Shown here: positions 10,626 to 22,300 of the stretch, piece after piece
Layout: each line of letters opens with the position of its first letter
How positions within the stretch are numbered: the stretch's first letter is position 1
DNA from: Aquilaria yunnanensis
Taxonomy: Eukaryota > Streptophyta > Magnoliopsida > Malvales > Thymelaeaceae
Assembly (NCBI GenBank): GCA_039654915.1
Contig: CM077594.1
Coordinates: 84,086,893-84,150,892, forward strand
Direction: 5' to 3'
Length of the DNA: 64,000 nt
Program-made: the position numbers and the translations under genes
Notes under the pieces: model-generated
What the model was told of the DNA's origin: nothing
Database searches by the model: none
The model's input: only the letters and a program-made list of their open reading frames with translations

Positions 10626-12372
10626 TGGCGAGCACCTCTGCGGAGTTTTGCATAATTTCTTTACACTTAAGAATTTTTCTCAAGGCCATTCTGTACAACA
10701 TAACTCCTCCGCCCAACCTTAAGCGTAGAATTTTTTCAAGGCGTTTGAGTGCCAAGTGTTCTTCAATTCTACGCCTTCCTTGTCGCCAAGCTTGTACACG
10801 CCTTTTCGTACTTCGTAGCGAACCAGATAGGGTCCTTCCCAGTTTGCGCGAAGTACGCCATGGGATGGCCCTCGGGGTGCGAAGTCGGCCTTTCGGAGAA
10901 CAAGGTCTCCCTTCTTGATTTCTTTTGGCCTGGCCCGTAAGTTTTACAGCCGTGGCCACTCTTCGCTGAACAGCTTTTCTTCTCAGCTTGGCTATTTCTC
11001 TGTGTTCGGCCATAAGATCGAGATTGGTTCTAAGGCCGAGGTCCTTACCACCTTCATCAAATACTTGCACCCGTACTGAAGGTTGAACTACCTCTAGTGG
11101 GATAATGGCCTCTGTTCCGAAGACGAGTGAAAAAGGGGTCTCCCCTGTGGCTCTTCGGGGCGTCGTTCGATAGCTCCATAATATACTTTGGAGTTCTCCT
11201 GGCCATTTCCCTTTGGCTTCCCCTAGTCTCTTTTTCAGGCCATCATTTGTGGTCCTGTTCGATACTTCTACCTGCCCGTTGCTTTGGGGGTGAGCTATTG
11301 GGTCGAAGTGCATCTTTATTCCGAGGTCGCTGATGAATTTTTGGAATCCTTTCTCTATGAACTGGGATCCATTATCAGCTACTAGTACCCTCGGTATGCC
11401 AAGTCTGCATACGATGTTCTTCCATAGGAACTTCTGCACTTCTTTTGCCGAGATAGTTGTTAGTGGTTCTGCCTCCTCCCACTTTGAGAAATAGTCCACT
11501 GCTACCACGCGGAATTTCATGCCTCCGGGTGCTGTGGGGAGTGGCCCAATAAGGTCTATACCCCAGACTGCGAAGGGCCAAGGATGGTCTGCCGAAGTTA
11601 CCATTTCCGAGGGTGTCCTCTGGTTTTTCGCGTGTCTCTGGCAGCTGCCACATTTCCGGGCGAACTGTCTTGCATCCTTTTTCAGGGTAGGCCAGAAGTA
11701 TCCTTGGGGGAGTATCACCGCTGCCAGGGCATTAGTTCCAATGTGTCAACCACACATGCCTTCATGAACTTCTTCAAGGACCATTTCAGTATCCTTTTCA
11801 TCCACACATCTTTGCAGCGGATTCCCATATCCCTGCCGATATAACTCTTCATCAATCAGGAAGAAGCTTTCGGAGTGTCTTCGCAGTCTTGCAGCATCGC
11901 CGGGGTCTTCGGGGAGCAAATTCTCTGCGAGTTATCTTTTTACTGGGTCTTTCCATCCCGTTCCCGAGGTCGTCATGCTCAGCACTGAGATGCTCGGATG
12001 ATCTGGTACCTCGGTATATGTTTTCGACTTCGCCAAGCAATCTGCCTCAGAGTTATTCCGCCGATGTTCCTTCACGATCCGTACGGCGTCAATCTTGGAT
12101 GAGCCTTGCTACTAGCTCATGATATTTTCCCAAAATTGGGTCCTTCGCCCCATAATCTCCTGCCGTCTGCCGAACTTGGTATCCTTCATTACCTCTAGGC
12201 CTTCGGGGCCCCTGATAATACGCCTTGAGCTTTTATGGCCTTCCGTGGCTCATATGTAATTTCGTGTTTGTCATGCTCTATGCACCATTTGGAGAGCCTT
12301 CCCGAATGATCGCAGCCTTCTCCCTGCAAGCACCAAGGCGTATATAGTTTTTTGAAGCAAAGGGTACCTGAC

Positions 12373-13788
12373 TGTTGGGTTTCGGGAGCCAAACAGCGCA
12401 GCGGAATTTAACCGAAACCCTCCGGGATCCAAGTGAAACGGGGTAAACCGGGTGTTCGAAAATTTCATACCTAATTTTCGGTTGAGATCTCTCACTCAAC
12501 TGTAGAGTCGAATCACAAAACCTGAACAGTTGACGTGTTCAGGCTCTCTATGGTATCCACACGAGCCTCTCGGGATCACCACGCTTCCACCACGTCCCGG
12601 GAGATGCGTTTCTCTTGCGATCGCAGTGCTAGCTTGCGTCCTCCAAGGAATTGCAAGAGAAGAGTGCGGCTGTCCTTTTGGGAGGCTAGGGCAAGGAGAC
12701 CGGCGAATTTCTCACTTAAAAGTTGTATTTATAGTGAGACTCAACTTCCAGGCCTAATGGGTTTCAAAGCCCTAATCCAATTAGGATTTAATTTCGGGCT
12801 TAATAATGGCTCAACTCCTTGGCCCATTATTAATACGAAATTAAAGTGAAACCATAACCCAAATAATTAGCCCATGCACTCTAATGATCCAAATAGCTCT
12901 ACGTGTGCGACCCAATAGGCTCTTGCCATGTTGGCAATGATCATAAATCACATTTATGATCATAAGCAGTGAGCGGTGTCTAGCAACACATCATTGCTAC
13001 CCAAGTGACAAGATTGTCGGTGAATCGACTAAGCCTTTATGATCATCACCGATATATGCCATTGTCCCTTTGTCCAAGATATCAAGACTAAGCACGAGAC
13101 ATGGAATGTGTCACTCTCGTATAGCCCAATCTTTGGTTTCTTGATTACCGAGTAGACCAACTTAAACTGACGACATTGATATCATATATCAACTCATCGG
13201 AGCATGGCCATGCATTTTCTAAGTCTCACTCTATCAAGGGGCCCAAAGATATCACTCCCGTTACATAGGAGGGACAAATCCCATCTTGATCATACAAATC
13301 CCTCCGCATGATATGTGACATACCCAATGACCTCCTTCAAGTTCACTCAGTTACGAGCAACAATGGAAAGTATCAAAGTATGTGACTCACATGTAGGGAA
13401 CCTTGATGATCTTAGGTCGAAGGACTACATATACCATGATCACTATGAGAATCACTTATGACACTCATATAACGATCCATGAAGTGTTCTCATGGTGGGT
13501 CGGTCCAGTACACAAGTTCTCCAACTTGTACCCATATGTAGACTACATATCTCATATTAGTCTCCACATATGCTAGTCATTATGTATTATTGCAACCCGC
13601 TCCACAATAATACTATACTAGGGACGTTTAAGAATATCATTATTCTAGGGTTACAATTATGTTTATTACGTTACGCAGAAACAAAACAACAAACAAAATT
13701 GCTGGATTAATGCCTCAATAAAATATCATGACTCAATTTGCAAAAATACAATCATCTCATGACTGGCTTTTTGGGCACAACACTAACA
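12373..13788 (-). mobile_element. Ty1/copia-type solo LTR inside RNase H of element B (TSD CTGAC)
   Basis: 1416 bp. On the minus strand it starts TGTTAGTGTTGTGCCC and ends GAAACCCAACA, with TG..CA ends and a TGTT/AACA style usual in copia elements. Exact CTGAC copies lie at 12368-12372 and 13789-13793, and removing the insert restores the pol sequence seen in C. No coding frame, PBS or second LTR was found, so it is best read as a solo LTR. A perfect 12-bp inverted repeat with a 3-nt loop sits at 12937-12963. Copia assignment rests on the ends only. Confidence 0.88.
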
Positions 13789-16700
13789 CTGACTTCGGCG
13801 CCATGCAAGGACTTGCTGACATAGTAGACCGGTCATTGCTTTGGCCCTTCTTCCTTCACGAGGACCGAGCTCACAGCTTTTTCTGTGACGGCGAGGTATA
13901 GTACGAGGGGCTCTCCCTCCCGAGGTTGTCGCAGAGTCGGCAGGTAGACTTTGAGTTCTTCCCAGGCCTTTTGGCAATCTTCATCCCAAGGATGATCATT
14001 TCTTCCGAGGTCACCTTCCATTTTTGTTGCCTTTGTGAGGACTTTGGAGAAAGGTCTACACCTATCTCCGTACCTGGCAATAAACCTGCTCAGAGAGGTT
14101 ATTCTTCCGGTGAGTCTCTGCGCATCTTTGACAGTGCCAGGAGTTCAGAATTCAAGCAGGGCCTTAATCTTCTCGGGGTTAGCGTCGATGCCTCTTTCGG
14201 ATACCATGTACCCAAGGAATTTTCCCGAAGTCTCCCCGAAGATGCACTTCTCAGGATTAAGGCGGTTCCCGGAGGCTCCGAGCTTTTGGAAGGTTTCCTC
14301 TAAATCTGCAACGCGGTAGCCAGGCAGCTTGGTCTTGACTAGCATATCATCAACATACACCTCCATGTTTCTCCTTATTTGGTCTTTGAAGACCTTGTTC
14401 ATCAGCCTCTGGTAGGTGGCTCCTGCATTTTTTAGCCCGGATGGCATCCTGATATAGCAGTACGTTCCTCCCTCGGTGATGAAGGCAGTATTCTCTTCAT
14501 CTTCGGGGTCCATCCTTATCTGATGGTAGCCACTTAAGGCGTTTAGGAGACTTAGGAGCCCATGTTCAGCAGTTGAATCTATTGGTGGCAGAGGGTATGA
14601 GTCTTTCGGGTAAGCATCATTCAAGTTTCTGAGGTCGATGCACATCCGGAGTTTGCTGCTACCTTCTTTTGTGGTGATGACCACATTGCTTAACCATTCG
14701 GGGTACTTGACCTCCCTGATAGCCTCAGCATCTAGGAGACGTTGGACTTCGGTTTTGGCAAAGTTGCTTTTGTGGGCTGAGATGCTTCGTTTCTTTTGCC
14801 GGACAGGCCTTGCTTCCGGACTTACTTTGAGGGTATGCTGTATTATGCCAGGGTTCACCCCCGGCATATTTTTTGGCGAGTAGGCAAACAGATCTTTATT
14901 TTCCAGCAGAAAGGATACAAGATTTTCCTTGTCACCTTCGGCCAAGCTTTTCCCTATTCGGGTAGATTGACCTGGAACAAGCTCTATTGCTTCCATTTCT
15001 GTCTTGGCGAGATCTTCTTCTTTGCCTTTTTCTGGTGCCCTTGCCTCCATTGTTTGCGCGAGGTTGTTGCCGGAGCTTTTCGTGCTTTCATGAACACCTT
15101 TCTTACCTCGGGTTGGTCTATGAACACCTCTGCATCTCCATCCTTGGTGGCGAATGTGATAGTGAAGTACTTCACATCAGGGCGAATATGCAGGTTCCCT
15201 ATTGCCTGCCTTCCAAGGATGGCGTTGTATGAGGACGGGGCGTTCATGACGATGAATCTCGCCATTGTGGAGGCGTGCAACTCAGCTGCTCTGTTCAGCG
15301 AAGTCCCTTTTATCATCAGCGGGAGGTCGATCCATCCGAGGACGGGGAGTTCGGATGGTCCAACCCCAAAAGTGGGCAAGGCGACAGGCTTCAGTTCGCT
15401 GCCGGAGATGCCCAAGCTCGGCAGCAGGTGCGAGAATAGGACGTCAGCATTTGAGCCATCATCAAGCAATACTCTTTTGACGTCCCAGTTCCCTACTCTC
15501 GCCATAATCAGTAGCGGATCGTTGTGGGGGAAGACGACGGTGGAGCCACCTTTGCGAGCCAGCTTTTTTGATGGACTTTGATACTCCATGACTGCAATTT
15601 CTCTGGCTTTCCGCTTTCTTTCCGAGGATGGGAGCCCCGTGGTGATGGTTTACATAACCCCTGCTGGAAGTGGAGGGCGCTTTTTTGGACTTCTATTTCT
15701 CCGCCTGTCGGAGTCGTAGTCCTCATCTTCGGCCCCTTCTTCCTCCATTTTTCTGTCTTTCGGGGATGGCATCCTCAGGTATTTCCGAAGTTGGCCGTTT
15801 TTTATCAGCGACTCTATGTACTTCTTCAGCTGGAAGCAGTCTTCGGTGTCATGACCGTGGTCACGATGAAACTGGCAGAACTCCTTTGCATTCTTCTTAT
15901 TATCGGCGGTCATGGCCCTTGGTCGCCGAATCTGCGTCCCTTGCCTTTCCAGCGCCATGAGAATGTTGGTCCGTAAAGTGCTCAATGGTGTGAAACTTTG
16001 AGGTTTCTTTCCTCGCATCCTCCGAGGTCGTCCTGCGTATTCGGTAGGATGCCGAGCTTGTTGACTGGACTCTTCGGGGCGGTGGTGATCAGACTTCGGT
16101 CCAGCCATTCTTAGTTCTTCGGCAGTCATGTGCTGTTCTGATCTTCGGTAAAATTCTCCGAGGGTCTGCGGGGGGTCTTTTGAGAACTCGTAGAACAGCT
16201 GTGAGTCTCGCCGAAGACCTCGTGTCATGGCAAGAATGCGGATTTCGGGCCTGAAGTCTGGGACGCTCAGAGCTTCCCTGTTGAATCTTTCGACATAGTC
16301 TCGGATGGTTTCTCCATTCCCTTGCTCTATGTCGAACATCTGAACAGGCATCTTCGCCGTAGGTCGGCTCCCGATGAACTGCTGGGCGAAGGCTGTGGAC
16401 AACTCCTGGAACTCAGTGATGGTTCCTGAAGGCAAGGAATTGTACCACGCCGTGGCTGGCCCTGTGAGGGTGACTTCGAAGCACTTGCACATGGTAGCAT
16501 CGTCAGCACCGTGTATTATCATGCTGCGTCTGTACTTCGTCAAATGGGCCTGCAGATCAGTACGGCCATCATAAATCTCCAACCGAGGTACTCTGAAGTC
16601 ACCTGGCATGGCTGCCTCAACAACGGCCTGAATAAATGGCGAGTCATCTTCGCAGCCTGTTCCCGAGAGTCTGGCCCAAACGGGTTTTCTGGCCACTTGT

Positions 16701-17251
16701 TTCTCCACTCTGTCCAGCTGTGCTAGTATCCTCTCCATCAGCACTGTGGCGCTAGGGCCTTCTTCAGGGAATGGAGATCGCCGGCGCCTCTTCGGGGGGC
16801 GAGTTCGGCGCTAAGGGGACAAGGACCTCGCCTCAGGCGCCGAACTGCTTCGCTGTGAGACTCTCGGTCGCTTGGACCCGGTTTGTCCCACAGGCCGTTT
16901 CCCGAGGGCTATATTTTCTGTGGATGATTCTCCGCGAGGGTCTCCTCTCCCCGAACTGCGATGTGTAGACTTGGGGCTTTTCTCCCGAGGGCGTGTCGGT
17001 GGGGGGGGGTCTCTAGGCCTGTGCTTGCTGTGGCCATTTTCGGCCGATCTGCTGGGTCATTTCAGACACGACCGAACGCTGAAAGTCTCTCAAGAAGCTC
17101 ATGGTGATTACCAGAGGGCGGTCTCCCTCAGGCGCAGAAGTCCTTGGGAGTGTTTGCTCAGCAGCCGGTTGTATCTCAGGCGCGGACGGGGACTTCGGGA
17201 GCCCCTTGTCCTTAGAACGCCGAGTCTCAACGACGGCGATCTCAGAGCGGG

Positions 17252-17269
17252 TTCCCACAGACGGCGCCA
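17252..17269 (-). other. Primer-binding site of element B
   Basis: TGGCGCCGTCTGTGGGAA on the minus strand, two bases from the LTR end. The first nine bases fit the tRNA-Asp 3' end. The gag reading frame runs through it (HHLAPSVG). Confidence 0.85.
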
Positions 17270-17271
17270 AA

Positions 17272-18150
17272 TGATGGCCAGGGGCCTCATCGTTTATAGT
17301 CATGGTGACTGGTGGAGAGACTTCTGGGAGGAAGAACGTCTGGTGGAATGGACAGCCCGAAGAAGAGTGCCTGAAAGCTCAGAAACAAAGGGTTAGGAGG
17401 CCCCCGGAGTGTTTTTTCGGGGGAGGAGCCTCCGACGCCCAAGTCAGTGGTGGCTGAGAAAAGGCAGAGGAAATAGCACAAAGGGCTGAAGGGTCTCGCC
17501 TGATAGCTTTCTCAGAGTGTGGGAGCCGTGTTTGGCCAACCTACCAGCCTCCTGCCCAGTATTAATTCCTGGTATTTATAGGAGCGCCTAGCCCGTTCAG
17601 ATCACGACACGTGTTCGGTCGGATGTTCCCTGAGTTTCTGGGCGTAGGAGACAGATAACTGGTAGCAGGTTGTCCTGAGCCACGTGCTGAGATGGGCCAT
17701 GATGTGATTCTGATAGCGTCCGTATGTCAGAGCGCCTATTCAGGCGACTTTATGACGTCTGCGAAAGGACGTGTCAGAGGCTTCCTTAAATGCTTCCATA
17801 AATGTTCCTGCCGTACTCCCGAGGTCCCTGGGTGAGATCGTCCTCTAGTTAGGACAGGGCCTCTTCGGGAATCAAGCCCTCAGTTCGGGGGTTCCCAGTT
17901 TCAGGGAGTTCCGCCTTCGGGGATATCATGTTCGGCTCGCTATGTCTGGTGCCGCTTTTCTGAAGGCGATGTGTTCACAACCTTGGGGGGCGAGTAGTGT
18001 CTTCGGGGCTTCCTGGCGTGCCGGGCTCGGGGCTCTTCGGCTATCTCCCGAGGTGCCTGATCGCACCTTTTCTCGGGTAGCGCCAGCTTCTTCTGGCCAT
18101 CATTGTGGCAGGGAGTTCGGCCAGATAGAGGCGATAGCGTTTGGCTATCA
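17272..18150 (-). repeat. 5' LTR of element B
   Basis: 879 bp, same length as the 3' copy. TATAAATA at 17573-17580 and G-box CACGTG at 17608-17613 (minus strand). The stem-loop at 17401-17423 is weakened by a C-to-T change relative to the 3' copy. The gag ATG (17301-17303) is 32 nt inside the LTR. Confidence 0.96.
17573..17613 (-). promoter_or_regulatory. LTR promoter of element B: G-box plus TATA box
   Basis: CACGTG and TATAAATA with 27 bp between them, in the order expected for transcription toward gag. The spacing and flanks are the same as in the LTRs of A, E and F. Confidence 0.7.
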
Positions 18151-18155
18151 GTCTC

Positions 18156-19369
18156 GAGGGTGGAAGGCTTGTTTTATGGGATCTCCCATAGGTATAGTCC
18201 AAATTGGGCAACTTCATGGTGTTGAATTGGAATCACGGATAGAAGGTGGTGTCACATTGATGATTGGATGGCATGCAATCATACCCACCAATGGCACTAT
18301 TTGATACTCAAAATAGTTAGTGTTCTAAGTTAGATAGTGAAAGTACTTGATCACTTGCTAGCTCTGGGCACCTGTGTACAAAGACACAAAGAAAGGTGGT
18401 AGGAGATAAGCCTAATACGGGGCCTAACACAGATGAATCCCTATCTGATAGATAAAAAATAGAAGGCCCAATGAGCTAATCAAGGAAACCCTTTTTTTTA
18501 GATGGAAGTGAAATCCTCAAATTATGGGGCGAGCTAAAGGATTCCTATCCAGGAAAAATTCCCTCGGATCCTTCTCTGCTATATAAACCCATCAACTTGC
18601 CAATCCTAAGGTATGACAGTCTCATATCATGCTTCTTTTACACTTTTTGGCTCATTGGAGGACTAATTAGATCATCGGATGGTTTTCCCTTAAAAAACCA
18701 TCCTGAGGCTCTAATGTTGTCTTCTTGCATAGGATCCAAGTTCAAAGTTTACTAAAAGGTAGGCCAAGGCCAAAAAATCCCATTAACTATCAATTTGGTA
18801 TCATTTGTAGAAACATAGTGAACGCTAGGAGGTCTTACATTGAGAACCAGGACTAACCAGGAAATGAGCATGAGAGCTGTCACCTTATTAGGGCCGCACA
18901 ACCTGTAAATGAGGAAACTGATCAAGGAGCTAATCTAGAGGACCCCTCAATACCCTAAAAATACCCTCATAAATAGATAGGCCCTACACCACTAGATGAT
19001 GATCAGTTTCAAGCCCCACAGCATGCCTTATTTGAATAGCTGAAAGTAAATTTGTTGCAAGATATTCAGAAAGCCATACAGAGAGTTCCAGAAAAAGTTA
19101 CCGTGAGCTATTTGGCACCTAGGGAGCCCATCAGGCCCTACAAGACTCACTTTTAGGGGCACGAGTTAATGAGTTGCTAGTATCCTTAGAATGTTTAAGT
19201 GGCCCCATTGGTAGTGATATTAGCGCAATCTTGCAAATACTCAACCAGATGGAATAACACATATGGATCTCTAAGCTCTTGACTAAGGGTCACGATCTTG
19301 GCATTGATTTTAAATACATGCGGCTTCAACTCTCACGGTCAAAATAATTAACAAAGTAGCCCTCAAAGG
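18156..19369 (+). other. Leader region of element G: probable worn 5' LTR and untranslated leader
   Basis: No convincing open frame. TATATAAA at 18580-18587 and TGGTATCA at 18796-18803 are the only recognisable signals. The stretch from about 18810 to 19370 should correspond to the gag N-terminus, but it is too decayed to read. Confidence 0.4.
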
Positions 19370-22300
19370 GTTTTGCATGCCCAAATTCGGCCTATGTGAT
19401 GGCCTTACCGATCCAGTAAACCACCTACAAAGGTACATCACCTCTATAAGTTTGGAAAAGGCCTCAAATGCTATCATTTGTAGAGCCTTTAGCTTAACGT
19501 TAACAGTAGCTGCTACATCCTAGTTTCAAACCAATCAAGGATGTCATTTTGCCTCGTTTAAGTATCTCTTCCAAGCATTCTTGAGCCACTTCTTAGGAAG
19601 GCAACTAACCGCTAAGACGGTGGCTCATTTCCTAAAGATTCTACAAGGCCACAATGAGTCCTTAAGGGAATTTGATTGAAGATTCAATGCCTAACTAGTG
19701 CAGGTACAAAGATTATCCCCTGAATTACATATGGTCACCATCATTCAAGGGGACTCGAGGCTAGCTTTGGACCTTCACAAAAACCCTACAAAAGACATAA
19801 AAGAATTGCTTTACTAAGCTACCTGGTACATGCATGTAGAGGAGCTTAATCAGTCATTAGAGCTAAGGGATCAGGTAAAGGCTAGAAAAAAATGGACTTA
19901 CGAAGTGGAGTAAGGCCGAAGAACACTCCCGCCTCTAGATGAGACAAGGTCAAATATCCTCTATGCCCTAGAGAAGAAAAATCAAGTTCCAAGGTGGCCC
20001 CTGTCAATGCCATCCTCAAACAAGAAGTACACTATGAACTATTGTAGATAACACAAGGATAAAGGGCATGACACTAAGGAATGTTGGTAGCTAAAGAGAC
20101 TCATCAAGAAAATGATCCAGGAGGGAAAACTGAATGAATACTTGTTTAGGCAGCCATCCCCTTGTCTAGGGCAAGATGAGAGGCCCCATAGAAAGGACAA
20201 TGAAGAAGACCATGATATAGGACAACGAAAAAAAATGCAATGATCCTTATTAAGGGCCTAGGGGAATCCAGATACCCTAGCAATGGTCATTCACATGATT
20301 ACCAAAGGAGTCTTCTATGGCTCAAAAATAAAAGGAGTGGGAAGTTGCTTAACTAGAAATGACTAACCTAGGCAAGGTCCTGAAGAGGCCCAATGGGTTC
20401 CAGGTGCTCGTCCTTCACATGCATTCATTGGTACTCAAAGCTAGAATTAAAAACTTTAATGTGCAAAGGTATATTTGGACGCTAGGGCCAATGTTAACAT
20501 CATCTTCCTTGACTTGTTAGAAAAAATCATGCTCAAAAGATCCTTGTTGTGGCTCGTATCGGGGCCTACCTTTGGAGTAGGAAGAAAAAAGGTACCTATG
20601 CTTGGAACTATCAAGAAGGAAGGGTTGCCTATGACTCTCATACATCAAAGTTCCTAGTCTTAGACATTCCATCACCATATAACGCCCTCCTCAGAAGACC
20701 AGCATAGGCAGAATTTCATATTAAATCTGATGTTAGGTGGCTAATGATGCTTTTCATGATCCTTATTGGGGATGCCACCATTTTCATAGACAAGCATCGG
20801 TACAATGGAGCTATGTGGTAAGCTTGTAGGGTCTGAAAAGAAACAAGCCTATCTTGATGCAATTAAAGAAAAGAAAAGAACAACCCTAAGAGAAGTAGGC
20901 TGGGATTACCTTGTCTAAGGATGTTGAGATGGTAGAACTAGCCCTTGGAAAAAAATTAAAATTTGGCAATGACCTCCCCCCTGAGGTAAGAAAGTTATTC
21001 ATATAGTTTTTGAAGGCAAACATAGATGTGTTCACATGGTCTCCTAGCAAGATGCCAAGAATAGATCTAGAAATTATCATTAACAAATTGCAAGTGAACC
21101 TGTCCACTCGACTAGTATAGTAGAAAAAGTACAATATGGTGCCTAAAAGAAAAAGAGTTAGTCAAAGAAGAAGTTAAAAGATTGTTAAAAACAGGCATCA
21201 TCTGTGAGGTATAAGACCCAGGGTGGCTTGCCAATGTTGTTCTAGTAAAAAAGGAGAATAGCGAGTGGCGCATGTGCATTGACTACACAAATTTGAATGA
21301 TGCCTATCCAACGGATCCTTTACTCATTGCCATACATAGACCAATTGGTCGATGCCACCTTGGACTTCAAAATCCTGCCATTTATGGATGCCTTCAGTGG
21401 TTGCCACCAAATTCATATGGACCCTAAGGATGATGAAAAAATGGCTTTCATAACTAAAGAAGCAGTATATTCTTACTAGCGAATACCCTTTGGTTTAAAG
21501 ATTGTGGGGCAACCTACCAAAGAGTCATGAACAGGATCTTTACAGAACAACTCGAGGAGAACATGAAAGTTTATATGGAAGACATGATTGTTAGGAGTAG
21601 AGCTCTAGAACATCACTTTGATGATCTGTGGGAAAACTTTCAAAGAATGCATGAATTTAACATGAGGCTCAACCCTATAAAATGCACCTTTGGGGTCAGT
21701 GCTAGAAAATTCCTTAGCTATATGGTCTCTAAAAAAGAAACCAATGTGAACCCAGAAAGAATTGAAGCCATTATCACAATGCTTGACCTTTAGAATGAAA
21801 AGGATGTCCAAAAGCTGGTGGGCAGATTAACAGCTTTTAGGTGATTCGTGCCACCATTTCGAGGCCATTGCAAAGTCTTTTTCTACATACTTAAGAAATA
21901 AGCAATATTTGAATGGACCAATGAATGTTGTGAAGCCTTTAAGCACATTAAAAATTACCTCAAACACCTCCCAACACTAAAGCAGCCGAAGCTTGACAAA
22001 CTTCTTGTACTCCACCTAGTAATGACAGAAGGCTCCATCAACGTTGTACTTGTGAGAGAGCACGGATCAGAACAATGGCCAGTGTACTAAGTCATTTAGA
22101 CCTTCCAAGGTGCAGAATCTCAATATCCCATTCTATAAAAGGTAGTCCTAGCCTTCATCATGGCATCTTGAAAGTTACGGCTATACTTTCAGACACATTA
22201 TATTATTGTACAACTAGAGTTCCATAAAGGACATCTTCCAAAGGCCAGACAAATTAGGGAGGCTTGCTAAATGATGTATTGAATTAGGAGAATATGATAT

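Larger units (their letters stand above)
10719..17303 (-). pseudogene. gag-pol polyprotein of element B, heavily damaged
   Basis: Starts at 17303 (MTINDEAPGHHLAPSVG), inside the LTR; ends with the family terminus KKFYA and stop at 10719-10721. Gag N-terminus 17303-17013, then a frameshift; gag with AWYNSL and knuckle CQFHRDHGHDTEDC at 16744-15650; a stop (CAA to TAA) near 15648. Protease DDGSNADVLF follows, then a frameshift near 15010-15050. RT (15050-14145) has VYVDDM but lacks four residues compared with C (PPIDSTAEH for PPIDQLVDSTAEY). RNase H is split by a copia-type solo LTR (13788-12373) and has two roughly 100-bp deletions (near 12175 and 12215). Integrase at 11718-10719 keeps CGSCQRHA, WGIDLIGPL, ADNGSQF and HPQSNGQVEV, but shifts frame near its end. 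It could move only with proteins supplied in trans. Confidence 0.9.
5990..18150 (-). mobile_element. Element B: complete Tat-type LTR retrotransposon, 12.2 kb, TSD GTCTC
   Basis: Two LTRs of equal length (879 bp; 5990-6868 and 17272-18150) enclose, in window order, a polypurine tract, the antisense gene, a short tandem-repeat block, pol, gag and the PBS. Exact GTCTC copies sit at 5985-5989 and 18151-18155. A hand alignment of the LTRs gives about 20 differences in 879 positions (about 2.3%), 15 of them transitions. Gag-pol is badly damaged and carries a copia-type solo LTR (12373-13788), while the antisense gene is open throughout. Confidence 0.97.

Noticed and set aside
18796..18803. A tRNA gene or firm tRNA-iMet primer site in element G
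   Set aside because: Only eight bases (TGGTATCA) match, and the surrounding sequence could equally be a worn TGGCGCC-type site. No cloverleaf was seen anywhere in the window.
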